Positions 1 to 10,100 of a stretch of DNA of 12,175 nucleotides are shown piece by piece. Under the pieces are notes generated by a model. The model did no database searches. It was not told the DNA's origin and saw nothing but the letters and a program-made list of their open reading frames with translations. The translations under genes and the position numbers were made by a program. Every line of letters starts with the position of its first letter. Within the stretch, counting starts at the first letter, position 1. Source of the stretch: Hemicentrotus pulcherrimus. Its lineage: Eukaryota > Echinodermata > Echinoidea > Camarodonta > Strongylocentrotidae. The stretch lies in NCBI GenBank assembly GCA_003118195.1, contig BEXV01000626.1, positions 193,257 through 205,431 of the forward strand, given 5' to 3'.

Positions 1-1610
1 GTAGTGGGGCTACCCTGACACCAACCGGCAACTTTTGGGCCATTATGATCATGAACCAAACGTTTGATCCTTCAAACTTTGGGGTGTTTGTAACAACGTG
101 TGGTAGCCTCAGTGCGAAAACTGTTGATACTTTCATTTTGTCAAGAGAACCTGCCTATGGCGTTTAAAGGAATTACGGAAGAGTAAAAGAAAAGATAGAG
201 GGATGTGAAATTATATCAAATACTTAAACGATTAAAGACATTGAATTCAATTTCATTTCATCATCATCATTTCTGTCCCTTTATTTTCCCCCATTTACTT
301 TTACTTTTCCTTGATTCCTCTAAACGCACTCCCGTTTGATGGATCTTTTGACATAAGAATAACATAAACAACATTTCCACTAAGACTACCATGCGGTGTA
401 ACCCATTTTGTGAACACTCACTTACCATGGTTACCATAGTTACCTACAAAGAACGTCCAGAATTTCGATAGCAAACAAAAATGTTCATGGCGATGAATGA
501 TGATTGTGGTTACCATGTGAACATGATGGTGATAAATATTTACAATGAAGACGTTCTGGAAGACGAAGATAATCAATAAACGGATGAACATTCTAAATTA
601 GTGAACAGCGATGTAAATAGATTCAGGGTCCGTCCCTGATGCTCCGCCCCATGAAAAACTTTGAAGAAATTCCCAACCCAAGATATTATACGCTGTTTGT
701 GCTTTGCAGTGATTTTGAATGCCAAGTTTTGGTCCTATTCATAAGAATCCATCTTTTCGATTGGTCGCTACACTCTCTCGCAGAATTATGTAAGCAAAAC
801 AATAATTCAAGACTCCACCACAGAATGTTTTTATTATGCCCCTAGATAGTGGATCCCCCATGCCACTTCCCCTACTCGTTGAGTTAGTCGCGTAACTGTC
901 ATATCGTATTATCATGAATTATGATATGCTCATTATAATCATAATTATTCATTAGCAAATTTGCTGCCTTATGACTCAGTCTCATTCTTTCAGACAACCA
1001 ACACATGAACGGCCACCGGCCCATCTTCAGATTAAACCCACTAAAACAACTAGCCTTCGTAACACGCGTCTAGTGTAGGAGACAGAATGATGTTCGCGGT
1101 GACTATGACAGGACAGGCAGTCTAGAACAATAATGAGATGAATAAATATTTTCGCTTTTACGCCGGGCTAATGAAAAATACAAAGGTGCTAAATGTTGTC
1201 CAGTGACAAATGTATTACTCAGTGATTGTACTAAACAACTCTTACTTTTTTAACAGGATAACCATGACGATTATCGATCAATGTTAAGAACAAAATGGCA
1301 GGAGAGTGAATTCTATATTGCTATTGATTATACAAAGTATTATCAGAATTCATATGAATTAGTATAAACGTATTATTTCATCAGGCCCGACAAGATTAAT
1401 AAGAAAAAAAATTAAAAATAACTTTGTATCATGTTTTAGGACGAATGTTGACAGTATAATACGTGATATTTATAGTTAATAAATTGGAATACATTTTATA
1501 AAACTGTATGGAGGGATCTATAGACGACATGTCTAATTTGAATATTTTGTATTGTCACTAATGTAACATCATTAACCTCTACATGGACCTTTAATGCAAG
1601 GGGAAAAGAA

Positions 1611-1637
1611 GGGAGAGAGAGAGAGAGAGAAAAAAAA
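1611..1637. repeat. (GA)n / poly-A simple repeat
   Basis: A run of alternating G and A of about 20 bases followed by a short A run. It directly precedes the larger trinucleotide tract and is a plain microsatellite. Confidence 0.9.
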
Positions 1638-1725
1638 CACCGATGGAATGGGTGTGCTTGGAGCAAAGAAAGACGAGAGTATTCTAGACGCAGTAAACAT
1701 TCAAATGGATTTAATTGATTATGAT

Positions 1726-1985
1726 TGTGATGATGATGATGATGATGATGATGACGATGATGACGGTGATGATGATGATGAGAACGGTGGTGGTGGTGAT
1801 GGTGATGGTGGTAGTGGTTATGATTCGGAGGATAATTATGATGACGATGAGGAGGAGGAGGAGGAGGAGATTGAGGATTGATGGTATGAAGATCATGGTG
1901 GCGGCTAGTTGTAGTGGTGAACTGATGATGGTAGTGGTTGTGCTGGTGGTCGTTGTGATGATGATGCGTTGTGATGATGATAGAC
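1726..1985. repeat. Compound trinucleotide microsatellite (GAT/GGT/GAG)n
   Basis: About 260 bases dominated by GAT/TGA, then GGT, then GAG triplets, with interruptions, and more GAT/GGT downstream. Because the period is three, every frame stays open for long stretches: poly-Asp/Glu, poly-Met/Val or poly-Arg on the + strand and poly-His or poly-Ile/Thr on the - strand. None of these is supported as a gene. Confidence 0.92.
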
Positions 1986-2153
1986 ATCAAAGTAGATAGA
2001 CATAGGCATAAGGGCATAAGTTTCCAGGCACATAGTGTAATAGGAGTATTAATGTGCTCTGATTTTATATATACATCGGTGGTCGGTGCACGTAGATGGC
2101 GCAAGACCAAATTTTACTTTTTCGGATATTAATTTTTTAAGTAAATGTGGATC

Positions 2154-2247
2154 GTACGTATACGGTAGCACTGTAGTAGTGCAGTGCACTTGATGTGTGC
2201 ATGCCATAGAGATGGTGCATACATACGTACCGGTACCGTATAGTACG
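2154..2247. repeat. Imperfect inverted repeat
   Basis: The left arm gtacgtatacggta (2154-2167) pairs with taccgtatagtacg (2234-2247) apart from one missing base, across a loop of about 66 nt. A smaller gcactg...cagtgc palindrome lies inside. No function can be assigned. Confidence 0.6.
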
Positions 2248-3476
2248 TGCTCCCATATCAGAGATGCTCCATTGTCGCTCGAGTAGACTCACTGAACTGA
2301 GCTGAGTGGCGTCAGTTTTGAATCTGTTTTGTATTTCCCGGAGTAAGGTGTTGTGTAAATACTGTGACATGACCACTTTCTCCTACTAGTGAAAGGTATG
2401 AATATGATATTAAGAATAGACCGATTGTTTTTCTGTGTTTTGTTTTCAAAACAATTGTCAACTTTTATTTGGATGACCGGAGACAACCTTAATAAAATGT
2501 GTAATTGACAATGCGTATCTAACTGCTAACGACTAGAATAAACGTCATGAACGACAGATCGATCTTTGGTTTTGGTCGAGAGGCCAGTCTCCTTTGTTAA
2601 ATTTATACGAAGTTCGTAGCTTGTAATGTTGGATCAAATGGTACATCAAATAATAAATGGTACTAAAACGAGAATTTTTATTTGAGACAATGATTGGTGA
2701 ATTGAGGAGAGTGAATTAGCGAGACTATCGCATCCGTTTCAACCTTGTTGACGTTGCCTGGCATGGCAGCCCTCGCGCTCGCTGAACTGACATCAACAAC
2801 AAGGAGACATGGATCTCATTTAAGGACATTCCACTGCAGTAGTCAGACCTAGATCTAGTAAAAAATGTAGGGTCTACTAGTAGAGTCTAGGGTGTCATGG
2901 ACGATTTTTCAATCTTGAATTCGGCTGTCTCACAATTTTTCCTTCTTTTTAAAACCAAGTCTAGCTTGAGCCACTCTGAGGGATACTAGATCTATGCAAG
3001 AAACCATGCTCTAGCATTTCAAGCAATTAACAGCTGCCATGTTGTAGGCCTAGATCTAGATATGTACCCATTTACATCACCTGGGGGTTGAGTGTTGCCA
3101 TGGCCATAGAACATTAGTGCCACGGCGGGACTCAAACAGAGGACCTTGGGATCCACAGTTCTTCTAGGCTCTGCCTTAACATGATTGACTAGGTCTAGAC
3201 TAGGCCTACTTGAAATAGTTATTCATGATTTCTCATATATATGACAAAGATAAACAACAAGTACACTACCGGTAGACCTCTAGACAAATCTGGAAATTTC
3301 TATGCTTTCTGATTATTTTTGTTAAATAAATGGCATGTTGATAAGTTACATGTAATTCATTCTTTGATGTTTTTGTAACCAACTACAACTCTCACAAACA
3401 ACATGTTTTCCTAATTTTCTTGCTTCCACCCCTTCAACTTTTATTTAAAGGGTTGGACCGGTTGGCCAATGCTTCT

Positions 3477-3779
3477 GGTGGGTGTTTCACAAAGATCCTT
3501 TGTTGAACTTATCTCTAAGTTGGACTTAACAATTATGAAAAGCCATTAGCATCCCTGAAAACCTTTTGTAAAAGTTATTTTAAAAGGCATAAAAATCTTG
3601 ATTTAAAATTTCTATTATCATTGAATATTTCATGTTCTTGAGGTGCAGTTTATGTCTAAAATACTTCAGTTTTTGCTTTTTAATATATTTTATATATATA
3701 TGCTACAAATGGATCTCCATAATATTTAAGTCCAACTTAGGGTTAAGTTCGACCTAGAACCTTTGTTTCACGCAGCCTG
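3477..3779. mobile_element. Foldback MITE-like element 1
   Basis: The left arm 3477-3529 (gggtgtttcacaaagatcc... to ...aagttggacttaa) is the imperfect reverse complement of the right arm 3726-3779 (ttaagtccaactt... to ...ctttgtttcacgcagcct). Both arms are about 53 nt and the whole is about 300 bp. There is no coding capacity, so it would be a non-autonomous DNA element. The terminal type resembles MITE ends I associate with sea urchin genomes. Its right end overlaps the left end of element 2. Target-site duplications are not clear. Confidence 0.72.
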
Positions 3780-3896
3780 TTTTCAATGACAATTAAAAAA
3801 ATCAGTGACAAATCTGCTGATGACCAATCAGAAGCAAGGACTTCAAACAAAAACTGTCGTTTGTCACTGATGACAAGTTTTGTGAAACACCCGCTG
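3764..3896. mobile_element. Foldback MITE-like element 2, copy A
   Basis: It has short ends gtttcac (3765-3771) and gtgaaacac (3882-3890), and internal inverted 12-mers atcagtgacaaa (3801-3812) and tttgtcactgat (3860-3871). It ends about 20 nt before the AG of the first coding exon's acceptor, so the pyrimidine tract directly abuts the element. The same element with insertions is at 4617-4767, and an isolated right end is at 6094-6140. Confidence 0.68.
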
Positions 3897-3917
3897 GTCT
3901 TCATTTATCCGCAGAAC

Positions 3918-4145
3918 ATGCAGCAGTGGGTCTCTTCATCGTTTGGTGATTTTGAGGAGCAGAGCACCGGTACAAAAGCCAAGGGTCATAGTTCAGGCAA
4001 GCATGGTCCCTCAACTAAAGGCCAGGACAGAAGAAAGAGACCCAGGGTAGCTGACAAGGGAGGAGGGAAGACACAGAGCTGGTCTCAGAAGAAGAAGCTG
4101 TTAGAAGGACAGACATGGGCCGAAAGGCATGCACCTCAATCTGTA
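3918..4145 (+). CDS. RAD17: RAD17 first coding exon, copy A
   Basis: Encodes residues 1-76. WVSSSFGDFEE resembles the conserved WVDPSFDDF start region of vertebrate RAD17. A GPST segment and a basic DRRKRPR patch (possible nuclear localisation signal) follow, and the exon ends WAERHAPQSV, which leads into the AAA+ domain. It ends in GTA followed by donor GTGAGT at 4146, phase 0. The ATG at 3918 is preferred as start because a RAD17 form starting close before this motif is known. An acceptor-like tttatccgcag ends at 3914, so the exon may begin at 3915, in frame and possibly with a spliced 5' exon. The open frame continues upstream only into a MITE, which is read-through. A second copy with the same protein lies at 4789-5016; only one need be real. 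Confidence 0.85.
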
Positions 4146-7100
4146 GTGAGTATTTTCCACAATGAATTTATTATCTTTTCAATATTTTAGTGTCGCTCAA
4201 GAAGACATTGTTGCTGTTATATTGGCATTCGGGTACCTGTAGTTGTGTTGATCAAACTCGTGCTGCAAACACCTTTGAACCGATTTCCAATGGTTTGTAA
4301 TTTCTGGATCTGAATGAGATCTAAACTTTTAACGTCATAGTACATTGTACATTGTGTTTTGTAGTATTTTCATGTGTATTCATTTTCATGTATGTACTGG
4401 TATACAGTTGTATGCATGTATGTAGACATTGTCCAAAAGGTGGTCCCCTTCAGTCATCTGTGACGTTAAATAACATGCGTTTTTTATCACACATAATAAT
4501 GGTTACTAGTAGAGGTCTAGTCTCATAAACCATTTCAGATGTGCTTTTATTGAAGACTTGAATGTTGACGGAGGGTTCATGATTCAAAAGACCATTAATT
4601 TGTTATTTTGTTTAANCGTTTCACGCAACCCGTTTTCTATGACAATTGAAAAAATCAGTGACAAATCTGCTGCTGACCAATCATCAGAAGCAAGGACTTC
4701 AGTAGATTATAACAAAAACTGTCATTTGATTTTGTCACTGATGACAAGTTTTGTGAAACACCCACTGGTTTTCATTTATCCCTAGAACATGCAGCAGTGG
4801 GTCTCTTCATCGTTTGGTGATTTTGAGGAGCAGAGCACCGGTACAAAAGCCAAGGGTCATAGTTCAGGCAAGCATGGTCCCTCAACAAAAGGCCAAGACA
4901 GGAGAAAGAGACCCAGGGTAGCTGACAAGGGAGGAGGGAAGACACAGAGCTGGTCTCAGAAGAAGAAGCTGTTAGAAGGACAGACATGGGCCGAAAGGCA
5001 TGCACCTCAATCTGTAGTGAGTATTTTCCACAATGAATTTATTATCTTTTCAATATTTTAGTGTCGCTCAAGAAGACATTGTTGCTGTTATATTGGCATT
5101 CGGGTACCTGTAGTTGTGTTGATCAAACTCATGCTGCAAACACCTTTGAACCAGTTTCCAATGGTTTGTAATTTCTGGATCTGAATGAGATCTAAACTTT
5201 TAACGTCATAGTACATTGTACATTGTGTTTTGTAGTATTTTCATGTGTATTCATTTTCATGTATGTACTGGTATACAGTTGTATGCATGTATGTAGACAT
5301 TGTCCAAAAGGTGGTCCCCTTCAGTCATCTGTGACGTTAAATAACATGCGTTTTTTATCACACATAATAATGGTTACTAGTAGAGGTCTAGTCTCATAAA
5401 CCATTTCAGATGTGCTTTTATTGAAGACTTGAATGTTGACGAAGGGTTCATGATTCAAGAGAACCTTAATTTGTTATTTTGTTTAACGGTACAATATTTA
5501 TCAAAAGCCAATGTAAAGGAAAAAGGGTGATTAAATTACACGCTTCTCTTTATGAACCCATTTGTTCTTTTTCTTTCTTTTTTTTGCAGGCTGATTTAGC
5601 TGTTCACAAGAAGAAGATCCAAGAGGTCCAAGAATGGTTGAACTTTCACACCAAGCAAAGAGGACTGCAACCCAAGCCAGTAAGTTGCTATGACGATGAC
5701 TCAACATTTGCCCTGGTGACATTCACTCCAGTAATGTATGTCCAGGGCTTTATTTGTAGAAGACGTAAGATTAGGGTTGCAATTGGATTTTAGGGTAGGG
5801 TTAGAAGTCAAGGTGTTTTGGTCCAGGGTTGAATTCTGCAATTTGCTTTAATAGTAGTGTGGGGAATTGGTGCTGGAGTATCTGTTGTATGAGATATGTA
5901 TGTCATATGAGAGTGCATAAATGAATATGCAAGCAGTTTAAGTCACAATAGGATAATGAACAAGACGAACGAGACTTGTCGAGTTCAAAGTCCATGACTT
6001 AACCAAGTGCCATGCATATCACTAATGCACGCGCTAAAAACATTTATTATTTGTATTATATTGACTGGTCTACAATTCGAGTTTAAAGTTGAGAAAAACT
6101 GTCATTTGTCACTGATGACAAGTTTTGTGAAACGCCCCCTGATTATGCAGAGCATGCACGCAGCCAAACACATGTACAATGCACGTCTTATTGTGCGCAT
6201 CATCATGCCATATGAAATAACATGCATTATTACAACGCGTCTGAACTTTGAATGCCTCAAGAAGCGATGATCAAGATTGCTGCATGGAGTTTGCAAAGCT
6301 GCCACACAAAAATTGCATAGCCGGGTGCTATGGACAAAACCGAAACCATAAAAATGTGACTTGAATACAAGTTTGCCATTAGCTACATTCTTGAACTTGT
6401 CTTAAACGGTCAAACCTGTCTATAGCGATCACGCGATGGAAACACAAAAGTGGTCTTTGTAGACAGGTTCCTTTATTACATGTTTCAATGAGAAACCATT
6501 TTCAAGGGAAACAAAAAATGTGGACTTTGTAGACAGGTGGTCGCTATAGCAGGTTTGAATTATTAATGAACTATTCTGGATACAATACATCTTTACTACT
6601 GACTGAACATGTACACCATGCAGTGGGCCAACATTCTCATTTCTGTTTTATGTTAAACAAGTATGAAAACATTGAAAAGGTCAGGAATTGCATTTTGTAT
6701 CTTATTTGCCTTTTTACAAGTGGCTCAGCTAAAGTGCTTTCCTGGGTGGCAATTGACTATGTTACAAGAAACCAATCTATTCTCTGTTTTTGTTCTGCAT
6801 TGTGTTCTCAGCACACAAAAGCCCCATTGCTGCTGCTAACAGGACCTGCAGGAGCAGGTAAGACAGCCACCCTGACTGTCCTGGCTAAGGAACTAGGTTT
6901 AGAGGTACAGGAATGGTCCAACCCAATCACAGAAGCATTCAAGATGGACCAAGACACAGACTATAGATCTGGTAAGGCCATTAACACACAGGGATCTTAT
7001 CATAGTCAACCTTCTACTTTAAATCGACCTGGTTACATACCTGTGGTCTTGTACATTTGTAGATCACTCACTAATGATAGTGATTTGCTTCTGAAATGTA

Positions 7101-10100
7101 GGCTGTTCTATTTGGTAAATGATGAAAACTTAAAGTATAAGAGATTAAGTAAAAATATGTGAGCTATATTACATGCTTTCATTTCATTTCAAATTTTGTA
7201 GTTTCTAGGTGCTTAAGCTTCCTCACATTTCATTAAAGTCTTCCTCTAAAATGCAAATGAATCAATCCCTCCTTTTCAGCCTTGACCTTTTCTCATTTGA
7301 ATTGATGATTGCACTTTATCATGACTTGATCACAGATTTCTATGTGAAAAACGAGTCTCAGGTTAAGCAGTTCCAGGATTTCTTGAAGCGAGCCAACAGG
7401 TACCCAGCTCTTAGTCTAGTGGGAGAGCAAGAGGAGAGAACTAACAAAGTTGTGCTGGTTGAGGTAAGTATTCAGGAGGATACAAGTAGTGAATCCCAAG
7501 ACAAGGACTACATTGCTTTACTGCATTGTAGAGTAGATATAAAGTTTAAAAGCCCAGCTGTCCTACTTGAAGCTACTTGCCCCCTCTATATAGAAAACAA
7601 TACCTAATCGGTGACCATTGGTCTCCCATGATCCTCTTTTCCATATGTTAATTGAGAGCTGAGTTGATGAGATAGCCACCTGTCACTGACCACGTTGTGT
7701 GGTCTAATCCCTCCTGGCCAAACTAGTACAGCAGGCCTTTAAAGTCTTTTCATTGTTTATATTCCAATCAGGAATTTATTCAAAACAATGTTCTTGATTG
7801 TTTAAATTGAATGAAATAGTTACAAGTGAAAGAACTGAGGTTTTTTTCTGCAGTGGGAAGAACATGCAATGTGTGAAAAAGTACAAAATAAATAGATTAG
7901 ATTCAAATTATTAAAGTTGGATAACCAAAGATACAGATACATGTATGAGAGACATTCAGGGGAGTATATTCATTCAAATTTGTAGAAGAACAATAAGAAT
8001 TATTAAGGATGTAAAGGTTAACAAAAATGGTTAAATTATTACTTTGATGACATAGAAACAACTTCTCCCATAATGGAAGATGAATATAGCTCATATTCTT
8101 GTGTCTTATTTTCTTTGATTCATCAAATACTACTATCAGCTTAAGATGGTAATCCCTTTTTTGTAGGACATACTAATATACCTTCAATCTTTAATTTTGT
8201 TATTATTTTCAGGAAATACCAAATGCATTTTACCGTGATGCGTCCAGCCTTCATGCCGTCCTTATGAGATTCAGCCACATCGGCCGTAGTCCCCTTGTCT
8301 TTATTGTGAGTGACAGTCACGGTGGAAAGTCCAATGTCCTTTCTCTCTTCCCATCTGACGTTCAAGACAACCTGTCTGTCCACAATATTAGGTAGGTAAC
8401 AATAGGCCTGACTTCATCAGCTCGAGATTGCTAAATATCCTGCTATTTTAACTATCCTGAGCGCAAATTATCCAGTTAATTTGCGTCTTCATCAGCTGGA
8501 AGTTGCAATTAGCGGGAAATTTAGTCAAGATAATCATTCCAAGATATCTTGGGCTAGTTTGCAAAATATCCTGCTATTTGTCCGGTGCGTACTCACCAGC
8601 CTGAAAACTCGCAACATGCCCAAAACGCTAAGCACAATAACTCAAGCTAATTTATCGAGCTCGAGTTTGAAGTTTCGAGGTCAAGTCTCAAGCTGATGAA
8701 GGCACGGTTTGTAACTTCAGGATTAATTTCCAAATCAGAAATAGCAGGATACTTGGTGATCTCAAGCTGATGAGGACATACCTATTGAATGTATACATAT
8801 CATTTTGATTTACTTTTTACCTGGAAAATTACAAGTGAAAAAACAGTCCACTATGCTCTCAAAAGAAATAGAATGCCTTTGAAATCACCTGTTCAGTTAT
8901 ATTAAGAAGTGTCGTCGTAGAGGTGGTTTAAGCACTTGACTTGAAATTCAAAAGTCGAGGTTTGACCCCTGACACTGCATTAATGTCGTATGGCAAGGCA
9001 TTGATCTTCATTTGTCACACTTGACCCGGGTGAGGTAAATGAGCTCCTGGCAGGAATTAATTCCTTGAAATGCTGGAGCGCTGTAATGGCAGCTAGGCTA
9101 AAGCCAGGGTAATAATAAGTGCGCCTGGGAATAGAATTTCTAGGTAAATGGCGCTATAGAAATGCCTATTGTTATTATTATTTACATCATGCAGTTTGAA
9201 TAGGATTCTGAGTCAGTTTATTACGTTTCCCTACTGATTGTTTTTCTCAAACTTTCAGGTATATATTTTCTTACATTCATAGACAAATTGATAAAAACAT
9301 GATGAAAAAAAATAATGGAAATAATATGTAAGAAAGGATTACAACTTGATTAAAGACCCCCAGGTGGATTTGTAACATGCTGTTAACATGTGTAAAACTA
9401 TTGGCTTTGGCATGAATGCTTTTTATTGTATTGTATACCTATTACTAAGAAATAAGTATGGTACAGAAAAAAGGTTGTTGAAGTTAAAGAATCTTTAATA
9501 CAGTTTTCAGATGATGTGACTTAGACACTCTAGCCTTCCAATGTAAAGTGTAGGTCATTTTAATGAAATATTGACAAATAATTCTTTCCTGTCTATCTTT
9601 ATTTTCCTAGTTTCAATCCAGTCGCACCGACCAGCATGACCAAGACTATGACGAAAATAGCTACAGCCGAAGCAGCAAAGGTACTATTTTCATTCACATT
9701 ACGGTAGATTAATTATTTCATGACACTTTGCTTTTGTCTGCTCAATCGTTTAGAGTCTATAGAGTCTATTTGAGCTTTGGTGACGGTGTTGAGTTGATTC
9801 GTAACAGGTTTACCCAAAAAGGTGTTGCTTATACTTGATAGTGAATTGGATATAAAAGCAAAGCATCTCTTTCCAAAGTAATTTGAGCTGTATTTTTGTG
9901 ACAAGTTATAGTTAGAAATTGTTTTCCCCTCCCCTCTCCCCTGCAATTTTTTTTCTATCATCACTTGATAATCATGGCACTAATATTCTTTGGCAAGACG
10001 TTAATCTACATTTGCCACTCTCCACCCAGGTGTAAATGGGAACTTTATTTGCTTGAGCGCTAGTTACTTTGGCAGCTCGGCTATAACCAGGGTAAAGCGC

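Larger units (their letters stand above)
1..3475. other. 5' flank or long upstream intron without a supported gene
   Basis: No open frame here resembles a known protein or shows a convincing start and splice structure. The open frames at 639-845, 2137-2376 and 2289-2486 look like chance, and the acidic or His-rich ones at 1496-2110 come from a microsatellite. A short GC-richer patch at about 2745-2795 could be near a transcription start, but no core promoter can be assigned. CTAG-containing palindromes cluster at 2840-3290. If RAD17 has a non-coding first exon, it would be in this region or further upstream. Confidence 0.5.
3764..5486. repeat. Tandem duplicate of about 0.85 kb (3764-4615 and 4617-5486) around an N
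   Basis: Unit A (852 bp) and unit B (870 bp) each contain MITE element 2, the first RAD17 coding exon and about 470 bp of intron 1. From the ATG to the unit end both are 698 bp without indels, with about 10 differences counted by eye (about 98.6% identity). Upstream of the ATG they differ more and by indels. Unit A stops and unit B starts on either side of the only ambiguous base in the window. Confidence 0.93.
5680..6811 (+). other. RAD17 intron 2
   Basis: 1132 bp, GTAAGT...TTCTCAG. It holds a short stretch with TTAGGG-like words (5771-5803), an isolated MITE-2 right end (6094-6140) and a foldback element (6410-6558). No other coding sequence is recognised. Confidence 0.85.

Noticed and set aside
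639..845. 68-aa open frame in the 5' flank
   Set aside because: Short, no recognisable domain, no splice context or start support; expected by chance.
1594..1881. 95-aa acidic protein with a long Asp run
   Set aside because: Its sequence is a direct translation of the GAT/GGT/GAG microsatellite; the opposite strand and other frames are equally open.
1496..2110. 204-aa His-rich protein on the minus strand
   Set aside because: The His run is the reverse complement of the same microsatellite; the parts outside it resemble no family I know.
3786..3917. N-terminal extension MTIKKISDKS... joined to exon 1
   Set aside because: It translates the MITE and the acceptor; the frame is closed by TAG in copy B, so it is not conserved even between the two copies.
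5771..5803. Interstitial telomere (TTAGGG)n
   Set aside because: Only two or three scattered TTAGGG-like words, not a tandem array.
6566..6811. Extension of exon 3 upstream as one long ORF
   Set aside because: No RAD17 similarity before 6812; a good acceptor ends at 6811 and the phase fits exon 2.
8141..8383. 80-aa minus-strand ORF
   Set aside because: It is the antisense shadow of RAD17 exon 5.
8911..8975. Functional tRNA gene
   Set aside because: A and B box-like words are present, but the stems do not pair as a cloverleaf and the sequence continues into a SINE body and tail.
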